A model generated the notes under the pieces. The model ran no database searches. It was not told the DNA's origin and saw nothing but the letters and a program-made list of their open reading frames with translations. From NCBI GenBank assembly GCA_038562555.1, contig JBCFBK010000005.1:62001-126000 (forward strand): a DNA stretch of 64,000 nucleotides, in the 5' to 3' direction. The translations under genes were made by a program, and so were the position numbers. Below are positions 1-7,638 of this stretch, one piece after another (positions within the stretch are counted from its first letter, which is position 1; each line of letters starts with the position of its first letter). Origin of the DNA: JBCFBK01 sp038562555. GTDB lineage: Bacteria; Bacteroidota; Bacteroidia; Bacteroidales; Prolixibacteraceae.

Positions 1-188
1 CCAAAATCATTGCCCGCGAAACCATTAAGGCCGTGCGCAAGGATGTTACGGCCAAGTGTTATGGCGGCGATATTACACGGAAACGAAAGCTCCTCGAAAA
101 ACAGAAGAAGGGAAAGAAAAAGATGAAGCAGATTGGCAATGTTGAAGTGCCGCAAAAGGCCTTCCTGGCTGTGCTGAAGCTGGATTAA
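1..188 (+). CDS. lepA: Elongation factor 4 (LepA), C-terminal fragment
   Basis: The first 62 codons (reading from base 3) are open to the left edge and end at a TAA at 186-188. They encode the conserved LepA C-terminal domain: the ARETIKAVRKDVTAKCYGGD block followed by the basic segment RKRKLLEKQKKGKKKMK and the closing QKAFLAVLKLD. LepA is a translational GTPase that back-translocates or remodels stalled ribosomes; this tail contacts the ribosomal A site and tRNA. The GTPase domain lies outside the window. The call is firm because this tail is nearly invariant in the family. Confidence 0.95.
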   Translation, partial: KIIARETIKAVRKDVTAKCYGGDITRKRKLLEKQKKGKKKMKQIGNVEVPQKAFLAVLKLD

Positions 189-297
189 AGGGATCCGGTA
201 CAACACCGGAGAGTAGTAGGGATGTCGCGGGTTGTCGTCGGGCGGTTGCCGGGGAAACGGCAACGCTAAGCTTTTTTTGAACACGAAAGTACATCGC

Positions 298-2314
298 ATG
301 GAATTGGGCATACTGAAAGACATACTGGTTATTTTTGCCTTATCCTCGCTGGTAAATTTCTTATTTACCAAGATCCGGGTCCCGACTATTGTTGGCTATC
401 TCGTAACCGGGGTTATAGCAGGGCCTCATTTGCTCGGACTGGTGGGTTCGAACCACCAGATTGAGCTGTTGGCAGAGATCGGTGTTGTATTGCTTATGTT
501 TACCATTGGCCTGGAGTTTTCCATTAATCATTTACTGAAGATCCGAAAAATCGTTTTTGCCGGCGGGCTGATGCAGCTGGTCTTAACGGCAGGTATTTCC
601 ATGATGATAGCCATGCTTTATCATCTTAGCTGGAAAGGTGCGCTTTTCGTCGGATTTTTAACCGCATTAAGCAGCACGACGGTCGTTCTGAAGCTAATGC
701 AGGAACGTTCGGAGGTCACGTCCAATTACGGACGTACCGTGCTCGGGATCCTTATTTTTCAGGATATCGTGGTGATTCCCATGCTGCTTTTTACCCCTTT
801 ACTGGGTGAAGGCGCCGGGGTGAACAGTCAGGGCCCCGCACTTTTGCTGTTGTTGGGGAAAACCTTCTTCCTGATCGGGTTGGTTTATGTCGGAAATCGC
901 TGGCTTATGCCGAGAGTGCTGCGCATGATCGCCCATACGAAGAATCAGGAGCTGTTTATGATGAGTATATTCGTCATCTGTTTTTCAATCGCCCTGCTTA
1001 CTTCCGAGATGGGGATATCTCTTGCTTTCGGCGCTTTTTTGGCGGGATTAATGATTTCAGAATCCGGATACAGCCATAATGCATTCGGACAACTGCTTCC
1101 GTTCAAGGATACCTTTACCAGTTTCTTCTTTGTTAGTATAGGCATGTTGCTTGATCTGGGTTTTGTGGCCAAACATCCCGGACTGGTTTTTTCGACAGTT
1201 CTTATGGTCCTTGTTNNNNNNNNNNATTAAGATGGTGGTAGCCGGTACCACCGCGTTTTCGCTCGGGCATACCTTACGCGGGACCATAATGGTCGGCTTT
1301 GCCCTGTGCCAGGTTGGTGAGTTTTCGTTTATCCTGGCCCAGTCGGGCCTGCATTACAAGATTATTCCACCTTACTATTATCAGCTGTTTCTCTCGGTCG
1401 CTGTCATCAGCATGTCGGTTACACCCTTTCTCATTATGGTTTCCCGGCGGGTGGCCAACCGGATCCTGCAATTCCCGTTACCCAAGGTTCTCGTGGAAGG
1501 TTTGTTCCCGTTACCACAGATTGATATTCCTCCCTATCAGGGACATGTGTTGTTTATCGGCAAGGATTCCAGGTCGCTGAACCTTTCATCTATGGCTAAG
1601 CGGCTGAAGTTGCCTTATGTCTCAATTGTTTTTGATCCGGTGACTGTCGAAAAAATGCAAAAACGTGGAGAAACAGCCATATATGGCGATGCCGTTAACG
1701 AACCAATTCTGATAAAGGCGAATGCCGGGACGGCAGGGGTGATCATAATTTCCGTCGGAAATTTAATTACAGCCATGGCGATCACCGAAAAGGTCCGTCA
1801 TTTAAATGCGCATGCTTTTATTATCGTCCGTACCAAATACGTGTTTGATCTGGAAGAATTATACCGGGCAGGCGCCGATCAGGTGATCCCGGAGGAGTTT
1901 GAAACAGCTGTTAACCTGTTGGAAAAGGCCCTGAACAAACGACTGGTGCCACAGCGCGAGATCAATGTGATTGTCGCTAAAATAAGGGACGAGCAATACG
2001 GTGTTTTTCGCGACGGTGCGGAAGATGTTTCGCAGATACTGAAAGAGCTCCCCAATCTTGACGTGGTTGCCATGAAAATAAGGTCGGAGTCGTTTGTCGT
2101 GGGTAAAACTCTCCGGGAACTTGAGTTCAGAAAAATCTTTGGGGTAACACTCGTTGCCATCCTGCGAAAGGGCAGACTGGTTGAGCATCCCGATGCGAAT
2201 TTCTGGCTGGAAGATCAGGATATCGTCTATATCATGGGACGTCGTGAACAGATCGCTTATGCCTGTGACCGGATCGGCAACAAACCCATGCAGGTCGCCG
2301 GCGGTGAACGCTAG
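298..2314 (+). CDS. Kef-type monovalent cation:proton antiporter (CPA2) with RCK/TrkA domain, interrupted by assembly gap
   Basis: An inner-membrane K+(Na+)/H+ antiporter of the CPA2 family. The N-terminal part (from 298) has about ten hydrophobic segments, including GVVLLMFTIGLEFS and the family block QVGEFSFIL after the gap. The C-terminal half has a Rossmann TrkA-N domain (around VLFIGKDSRSL, with acidic loops such as IYGDAVNEPIL) and then a TrkA-C domain ending DIVYIMGRREQI. The ATG at 298 (MELGILKDI) starts directly at the first membrane helix; an upstream in-frame start at 232 would add an unlikely leader. A 10-N run at 1216-1225 breaks the frame: codon boundaries fall at 1216 and 1226, so a true gap that is a multiple of three restores one protein of about 670 residues. 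The break is therefore an assembly artefact, not a pseudogene. Confidence 0.9.
1216..1225. other. Assembly gap (10 N)
   Basis: Ten consecutive N inside the antiporter gene. The reading frames on the two sides differ by one base, so the real gap is not 10 bp long. Confidence 0.99.
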
Positions 2315-2327
2315 GTCCTGTGCTTCG

Positions 2328-3086
2328 CTAACGGTACATGTCATTCAAATCGAGCCGTGACAGCTCCAGAAAGAAATCGCAATAATTCTTTACAAGATAT
2401 TCGAAATAGATCTTTCCTTTTTCCCGGGTGGCCAGTTTCGGGTTGCCAATACCGGTATCGGCAGTCACTTTTGTCCATTTTCGTTCGGCCCAGCTCCACC
2501 CCTGGTTGAACGCGTCGATCTTCATTTTTTTAAAACTCCCGTCTCCCGCCTCTTCCAGTGGCAGTACCAGTTCAGGTTTCAGATACATCATCAGGCTGGT
2601 CTCCGATTCATCTGCATGATCGCCCGGCTCCGAGAAGAATTCTTCTTTCCCGGGTAATTTAAACCATTGTGAAACACTGATAAACATGGCGGGAAAATGG
2701 TGGTTCAACTCCCGGATTTGTTGCTTGAAATCGTTCCCGCCGTGTCCGTTCATGATAACCAGCTTCCTTATACCGTGCCGGTCAAGATTTTCAATCACAT
2801 CATAAAGGATCCGGTATTGTGTTGAGGGCAGTATGTTAATGGTCAGCCTGATATCGGTTTGTCCGGTATTAACCCCAAAGGGTATGCCGGGCAGTACCAC
2901 TGCCCGGGCACCTTCTTTATTGGCTCTGGCAACTGCCTCCGATGAAATTGCTTCCACCTGATAATTGTCGGTACCATAAGGGAGGTGGTAATTATGCGCT
3001 TCGGTAGCCCCCCAGGGCAGAATAACAAGTTCCACCGGCTCATCTTTTAACGTTTTCCAGTTATTTTCTGCAAGATCAGATCTCAT
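2328..3086 (-). CDS. Creatininase-family amidohydrolase
   Basis: A 252-residue cytosolic metal-dependent amidohydrolase of the creatininase/MftE-like fold. The N-terminal motif LPWGATEAHNYHLPYGTDN corresponds to the family GSTEQHGPHLP-GTD metal site, and NGHGGN carries the conserved His. The loop GDHADESETSLMMYL supplies the usual Glu/Asp ligands. The ATG at 3086 (MRSDLAENNWK) is preferred; the frame remains open upstream to 3140 but that part is not family-like. It is divergent from the next gene. A TAGCTTTG box at 3153-3160 upstream is a possible promoter. The substrate cannot be told from sequence; the family includes creatinine amidohydrolase and pterin- or flavin-pathway formamide hydrolases. 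Confidence 0.8.
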   Translation of the reverse strand: MRSDLAENNWKTLKDEPVELVILPWGATEAHNYHLPYGTDNYQVEAISSEAVARANKEGARAVVLPGIPFGVNTGQTDIRLTINILPSTQYRILYDVIENLDRHGIRKLVIMNGHGGNDFKQQIRELNHHFPAMFISVSQWFKLPGKEEFFSEPGDHADESETSLMMYLKPELVLPLEEAGDGSFKKMKIDAFNQGWSWAERKWTKVTADTGIGNPKLATREKGKIYFEYLVKNYCDFFLELSRLDLNDMYR

Positions 3087-3152
3087 CTTTTCTGTTTCAG
3101 TTTGTAAACATGAAGGTATAAACTTTATGGATGAATGCAAAGTTCATTTTTG

Positions 3153-3160
3153 CAAAGCTA
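3153..3160 (-). promoter_or_regulatory. Bacteroidota -7 box (TAGCTTTG) upstream of the creatininase-family gene
   Basis: The minus strand reads TAGCTTTG, matching TAnnTTTG, about 67 bp before the ATG at 3086. No clear -33 TTTG is seen, so this is weak. Confidence 0.35.
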
Positions 3161-3213
3161 TTTATTTTAAACCCTTTTCCGTATATCTTGTTTTTCTTTC
3201 AAACATGATACAA

Positions 3214-4344
3214 ATGGAACGTTATCAATGGGGATTTATTTTACTGATGCTTATCGGCTGTCAGTCCCGCACTTCCCAAAATTCGCAGATGGAGGTTGTT
3301 CCGCAAACCGGGAAGGATACTCTTTTAAGTTGTTGTACGGACGTACCGGCCAGGTTTCATGCTGCAGTTCCTCAGGAGCAAACCGGCAGCAGGGAGCCTG
3401 TTTCACTTAAAGGGATGGTCCTGGTCCCCGGCGGTTCTTTTATTATGGGGGGCGATACGATTTGGGGAAGGCCTGATGAATTTCCGCTTCATGAAGTTAA
3501 GTTGCAGCCTTTTTATATAGATGAGCATGAAGTTACCAACAGTCAGTTCAGGGCGTTTGTCGAGGCTACCGGGTATTTGACCACCGCTGAGCGGCAGCCT
3601 GATTGGGAAGAGCTTAAAAGTCAATTACCCCCCGGGACACCGAAACCCCCTGATGAGGTACTGGTCCCCGCTTCACTGGTGTTTAAATCTGCCGGTCAGC
3701 CCGTTCCCCTGACCGATCCTTCGGTTTGGTGGAGCTGGGTGCCGGGAGCAAACTGGCGCCAGCCTCAGGGGCCGGGAAGCTCGATAACCGGAATGGACCA
3801 TTTTCCGGTGGTTCATGTTTCGTGGGAAGATGCAGCAGCATACGCCCGTTGGTCCGGTAAGCGCTTACCCACCGAGGCGGAATGGGAATTTGCGGCCAGA
3901 GGCGGCCGGCGGGCTGTCATTTATCCCTGGGGAGAAGAACGTGTCGGTGAGGGAAAGGCAAAAGCAAATACCTGGGATGGCCACTTCCCCGATAACAACA
4001 CGGCAAAAGACGGCTATCCGGGCGTATCTCCGGTGAGGCAATATCCGGCCAACGGCTATGGCCTTTACGATATGGGAGGAAATGTATGGGAATGGTGTGC
4101 CGACTGGTATCATGCCGATTATTACAGCATATGTGCCAAAAATAAAGTAAGCGACAATCCACAGGGCCCGGAATCATCCTGGGATCCGGATGAACCCTAC
4201 GCAATGAAAAAAGTGACGAGGGGAGGATCTTTTCTTTGTAACGATCAGTATTGCTCGGGCTTCCGGGTTTCAGCGCGGATGAAGACGACCTGGGACACGA
4301 GTCTGAGTCATACCGGTTTCCGCTGCGTGGTCTCCGCCAACTGA
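3214..4344 (+). CDS. Formylglycine-generating enzyme family lipoprotein (SUMF1/FGE-sulfatase domain)
   Basis: A 376-residue exported protein. The N-terminus (MERYQWGFILLMLIGCQS) is a lipoprotein signal with the lipobox Cys in LIGC. The rest is one FGE-sulfatase domain: GGSFIMGGD, EVTNSQFRAFVE, PVVHVSWEDAAAYARW, RLPTEAEWEFAARGG, GGNVWEWCADWY and RGGSFLCNDQYCSGFRVSAR. The last block keeps both cysteines, spaced C-x4-C, that in true FGEs bind copper and oxidise a sulfatase Cys to formylglycine; many bacterial relatives lack them. ATG 3214 is chosen; ATG 3205 is possible. No sulfatase gene lies nearby, so any client would be encoded elsewhere. A non-catalytic GldK/GldJ-like structural role is less likely given the cysteines. 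Confidence 0.85.
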   Translation: MERYQWGFILLMLIGCQSRTSQNSQMEVVPQTGKDTLLSCCTDVPARFHAAVPQEQTGSREPVSLKGMVLVPGGSFIMGGDTIWGRPDEFPLHEVKLQPFYIDEHEVTNSQFRAFVEATGYLTTAERQPDWEELKSQLPPGTPKPPDEVLVPASLVFKSAGQPVPLTDPSVWWSWVPGANWRQPQGPGSSITGMDHFPVVHVSWEDAAAYARWSGKRLPTEAEWEFAARGGRRAVIYPWGEERVGEGKAKANTWDGHFPDNNTAKDGYPGVSPVRQYPANGYGLYDMGGNVWEWCADWYHADYYSICAKNKVSDNPQGPESSWDPDEPYAMKKVTRGGSFLCNDQYCSGFRVSARMKTTWDTSLSHTGFRCVVSAN

Positions 4345-4345
4345 A

Positions 4346-4467
4346 AGATACAAGTATCACGTATCAGGACACAAAACAGAGGGAAACCGGAAGATTACAA
4401 TTAAACCTTCGCATTTTCTTGTATTATGACCTATTACTCACAGCTCATGGCTAACAGCTAAAAGCGC
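4346..4467. repeat. Heptad-phased intergenic element (locus A)
   Basis: Fills the space between two convergent genes. The left arm reads in 7-bp steps: AGATACA (4346), AGTATCA (4353), CGTATCA (4360), GGACACA (4367), AAACAGA (4374), GGGAAAC (4381), CGGAAGA (4388). The right arm is also 7-phased: ATGACCT (4426), ATTACTC (4433), ACAGCTC (4440), ATGGCTA (4447), ACAGCTA (4454). Read on the minus strand, the right arm gives GAGCTGT and GAGTAAT, the latter identical to a heptad of locus B. Confidence 0.75.
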
Positions 4468-5163
4468 TTACATAATCAGCTTGTACCCTTTGCCGTGCAC
4501 GTTGATGATCTCGACCGAGGGTTCATCTTTCAGATGTTTCCGAAGCTTGGTAATGTACACGTCCATACTCCGTGCGTTAAAATAGTTATCGTCGATCCAG
4601 ATGGTCTTCAGCGCGAAATTGCGTTCCAGTACCTTGTTCGCATTATTACACAGCAAACGGAGCAATTCCGATTCTTTTGTGGTCAGTTTTACGGTTTCGT
4701 TGTCGTTTTCATCCATCAGGATCTGCTTTCGGGGATCGAAAGAGTAACGGCCAAGCCGGTAAATGGCTTGTTCGGGAGCTTTGCCTTCCAGACTGGTACG
4801 GCGAAGGATGGCTTCGATCCTGAAAATCAGTTCTTCCATGCTGAAAGGCTTGGTAATGTAATCATCGGCACCGATTTTAAACCCCTCCAGAACATCTTCT
4901 TTCAGGTTTTTTGCGGTAAGGAAAATAATGGGGATTTCCTGGTTGATGAGGCGAATGTCGCGTGCCAGGCTGATTCCGTCTTTCTTTGGCATCATGATAT
5001 CGAGAATACACAAGTGGTATTCATGCTTTTTAAAGCCCGCATAAGCCGCTTCGCCATCACCGTAAAGGTCGGTGTTGTACCCTTTGGCAATCAGATACTC
5101 CTTTAACAGAAGTCCAAGGTTCTCATCATCCTCGGCCAATAAAAGTTTTGCTTTTGTTTCCAT
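4468..5163 (-). CDS. rprY: OmpR/PhoB-family response regulator (RprY-like)
   Basis: A 231-residue response regulator. The receiver domain (residues 1-120) has the acidic pair in LAEDDEN, the phospho-acceptor Asp in LCILDIMMPKKDG, the Thr in IFLTAK and the Lys in YITKPFS. The C-terminal half is a winged-helix DNA-binding domain, with LTTKESELLRLLCNN and the recognition region SMDVYITKLRKHL. It starts 6 bp after the stop of the kinase gene, so the two form an operon. Length and pairing match the Bacteroides RprX/RprY system; the targets are not visible here. Confidence 0.85.
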   Translation of the reverse strand: METKAKLLLAEDDENLGLLLKEYLIAKGYNTDLYGDGEAAYAGFKKHEYHLCILDIMMPKKDGISLARDIRLINQEIPIIFLTAKNLKEDVLEGFKIGADDYITKPFSMEELIFRIEAILRRTSLEGKAPEQAIYRLGRYSFDPRKQILMDENDNETVKLTTKESELLRLLCNNANKVLERNFALKTIWIDDNYFNARSMDVYITKLRKHLKDEPSVEIINVHGKGYKLIM

Positions 5164-5169
5164 GTGTGT

Positions 5170-6747
5170 TTATATGTTGAGCGGGAAGTAAATAACAAAT
5201 TTCGTTCCCTTATTCACGACACTTTCGGCCTTGATCTTTCCCTGGTGCGATTCAACAATCTTTTTTACATAACTTAAACCCAGTCCGAAACCTTTTACAT
5301 CATGCACATTCCCGGTGGGGACGCGGAAAAAGCGTTCAAAAATCTGTTCCAAATGTTCCCTGGGGATACCGATCCCGTTATCTTTAACCGATACAAGCAG
5401 GTATCCGTCTTTATTCTCCGTCCGGATCAGAATCTCCGGCTTTTCACGACTGTACTTGACCGCATTGTCAAAGAGATTAAAGATCACATTCGTCAGATGA
5501 ACCTCATCTCCTTTAATCAGATCTTTTCCGGCCATAAGTTCTGACTCCAGTTTTCCCTCCTTGTTTTTAACTCGCAATTCAAAGTTATGAATAACATTGT
5601 TAATGAGTTCATGAAAATGTAACTCTTTAAATTTTAATTTTAGCCGGCCCTCGTTGAATACAGCCATCTGAAGAACTTTCTCAACCTGAAAGCTCAGCCG
5701 CTTGCTTTCCTGGAGAATGATGCTGGATATATGTTCGGTTACTTTAGGCGAATTTGAAATACTGTTGTCATGGAGCATCTGGCTGGCCAGCGAAATAGTC
5801 GAAATGGGCGTTTTTAACTCATGCGTCATGTTATTGATAAAATCATTCTTTATGATCGACAATTTCTTCTGTTTCAGGATAATCATGATCGTATAGGTAA
5901 AAATGGCAATCAGCAGGCCGGTCAGGATAATCGTCGGAATGACCATAATCCCTGTTTCCTTGAGCAGGTAGGTGTCGCGCTTGAGAAAATACACACGCAG
6001 GTAATTACCTTTGGGCTCGGTGTCGCCCGGGAAAAGTACCTCCTTGTATTCTTTCCTGTTTTCGGGCGAATAGTCTCTGTTTCCGAACACGAATTGTTCG
6101 CTTCCCTGCGGATAGGTTTTTACCGCGTAGCGGAACTCCAGGTCGATGTTGTTATTTCTGAACTCGGTTCTTAAAATATGTTCAAGTTGTTGCTGATTCA
6201 CCCTGTCCTGAAGCGGGAGTTGTGCCATTAAACGCTGATTATTCACAAGCCGGTAATAATCGGCCTGATCTTTCATGCGCTGTTCATATTGTTGTTGAAT
6301 ATAGTTGTAGTTGTCATGAACAATGTCGAAGGCGTTGGGCGCTTCTCCCGGTCGTCCGCGTTCATTTTGTTCAATCACAAGCGTATCGGAATACTGGATC
6401 GATAATTCGTCGCCGTATACCGAGGTACTGCTCCGCTGGGAAAAACGAAATGAAATATTAATATCGCTTTGCGATTGGCGTCGGGTCAGATTATTCCGGT
6501 TCGCAGACATGTTCGGAAAGATTTCTCCCTGTTGCCGGTAGAATCGGGTTGTGCCGTTAATAATCCGGTAGGCTTCATCATTTTCCAGGCGGTCAATAAC
6601 CCGTTTAAGCGTCCGGCTGACCGTTTGATCAAATTGTTCTTCCCTGATCTCAAAGGCTTTTTTTAGTGAGTTGGTTTGCACCAGGATCAGGCTGGTCATA
6701 ACCAGCACCATAAAAACAATTAATGTTACAATTACCTTCCTGTTCAT
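5170..6747 (-). CDS. rprX: Sensor histidine kinase (RprX-like)
   Basis: A 525-residue membrane histidine kinase. There is an N-terminal membrane helix (KVIVTLIVFMVLVMTSLI), a periplasmic sensor region of about 240 residues, and a second helix (GIMVIPTIILTGLLIAIFTY). These are followed by the H-box NNMTHELKTPISTISLASQM, the N-box LFDNAVKYS, and the G-boxes DNGIGIP and GFGLGLSYVKKIVE. The ATG at 6747 places the first helix at the N-terminus. A TATCTTTG promoter box ends only 5 bp upstream of it, which suggests a leaderless or nearly leaderless mRNA. The periplasmic ligand is not recognisable. Confidence 0.85.
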   Translation of the reverse strand: MNRKVIVTLIVFMVLVMTSLILVQTNSLKKAFEIREEQFDQTVSRTLKRVIDRLENDEAYRIINGTTRFYRQQGEIFPNMSANRNNLTRRQSQSDINISFRFSQRSSTSVYGDELSIQYSDTLVIEQNERGRPGEAPNAFDIVHDNYNYIQQQYEQRMKDQADYYRLVNNQRLMAQLPLQDRVNQQQLEHILRTEFRNNNIDLEFRYAVKTYPQGSEQFVFGNRDYSPENRKEYKEVLFPGDTEPKGNYLRVYFLKRDTYLLKETGIMVIPTIILTGLLIAIFTYTIMIILKQKKLSIIKNDFINNMTHELKTPISTISLASQMLHDNSISNSPKVTEHISSIILQESKRLSFQVEKVLQMAVFNEGRLKLKFKELHFHELINNVIHNFELRVKNKEGKLESELMAGKDLIKGDEVHLTNVIFNLFDNAVKYSREKPEILIRTENKDGYLLVSVKDNGIGIPREHLEQIFERFFRVPTGNVHDVKGFGLGLSYVKKIVESHQGKIKAESVVNKGTKFVIYFPLNI

Positions 6748-6752
6748 GGTTG

Positions 6753-6780
6753 CAAAGATAACCTTTAAAGAATACCTCAA
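6753..6780 (-). promoter_or_regulatory. Promoter of rprX (TTG - 17 bp - TATCTTTG)
   Basis: The minus strand carries TTG (complement of 6778-6780) and TATCTTTG (complement of 6753-6760), the Bacteroidota -33/-7 pair. The -7 box is 5 bp from the ATG at 6747. Confidence 0.6.
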
Positions 6781-6809
6781 TTCAGGACTTAACAATCTTT
6801 AACAGTGGA

Positions 6810-6887
6810 GAGTAATGAGTCTTGAGTCGTGAGCGATGAGGAAATCTGCAATCTTGCGACTCGCTACTCAAGACTTAAGACTCACGA
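6810..6887. repeat. Heptad-phased inverted intergenic element (locus B)
   Basis: GAG recurs exactly every 7 bp at 6810, 6817, 6824, 6831 and 6838 (heptads GAGTAAT, GAGTCTT, GAGTCGT, GAGCGAT). The other arm has CTT or CTC every 7 bp at 6853, 6860, 6867, 6874 and 6881. The arms are imperfect inverted repeats, sharing for instance AGTCTTGAGT, so a long hairpin is possible between rnc and rprX. Confidence 0.8.
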
Positions 6888-6891
6888 CTTC

Positions 6892-7635
6892 TTAAAACGT
6901 TTCCGGACGTTCCTGTCTTAGTGTCGTAATAACGCGCTGTGAGGCGTTTTGCTGGGCCTCTTTTTTTGAACTGCCCTTTCCTTGCCCGATGATCTCATCA
7001 TCAATGGTAATGACCGATATGAAACTGGGTTGCCGGTCACTCTGGTGATGCTCGGTTGTTTCAAAATTAATTTCTTTTTTGTTTTTCTGGCTCCATTCGA
7101 TGAGCTGACTCTTGTAGTTGGTGTTGCTGAATTCGATTGCCCGAAGGTCAACATATTTGAGCAAAAGTTTTTTTGTTATGAATTGTCTGGTCACCTGGTA
7201 ACCCTTATCCAGGTACAATGCCCCGATCAGCGCCTCCAGCGCATCTCCGTATATATGGCTGCTTTCAAGGGTATTATTCGTGTTCGATTTGATGTAGTTA
7301 TTCAACCCTGTCTGATAGGTGAGCTCAGTCAGAAAGCTTCGGTTTACCAGTTTGGAGCGCATTTGCGTAAGAAATCCTTCGTCCTGATTGGGAAAGCGAT
7401 TGTACAGGAATTCTGCAATAACGGCACCCAGAATTGCATCTCCCAGGTATTCCAGGCGTTCATTATTCACCCAGTTCTTTTGTGAATCAAGCTTTGAGGC
7501 TGACCGGTGGATCACCGCCGTTTCATAAAGCTGAAGGTTTGACGGCGGAAATCCGAATAATGACTTAAGAAATAAATAAAACTCTTTTCCGGGAGCAGAA
7601 AAGAGTTTTATTTGTTGAACGATCGTTCTTATCAC
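6892..7635 (-). CDS. rnc: Ribonuclease III
   Basis: A 247-residue double-strand-specific endoribonuclease for rRNA and mRNA processing. The catalytic domain carries the signature NERLEYLGDAILGAVIAEFL and the second metal site GDALEALIGALYLDKG. The C-terminal dsRNA-binding domain begins near YKSQLIEWSQKNKK and ends GKGSSKKEAQQNASQRV. It starts 3 bp after the fabF stop, the last gene of the acpP-fabF-rnc operon that is common in Bacteroidota. Confidence 0.95.
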   Translation of the reverse strand: MIRTIVQQIKLFSAPGKEFYLFLKSLFGFPPSNLQLYETAVIHRSASKLDSQKNWVNNERLEYLGDAILGAVIAEFLYNRFPNQDEGFLTQMRSKLVNRSFLTELTYQTGLNNYIKSNTNNTLESSHIYGDALEALIGALYLDKGYQVTRQFITKKLLLKYVDLRAIEFSNTNYKSQLIEWSQKNKKEINFETTEHHQSDRQPSFISVITIDDEIIGQGKGSSKKEAQQNASQRVITTLRQERPETF

Positions 7636-7638
7636 GAT

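Noticed and set aside
298..2314. Frameshifted pseudogene in the Kef-type antiporter
   Set aside because: The frame change coincides with the 10-N run; a gap length divisible by three restores one intact protein with all domains.
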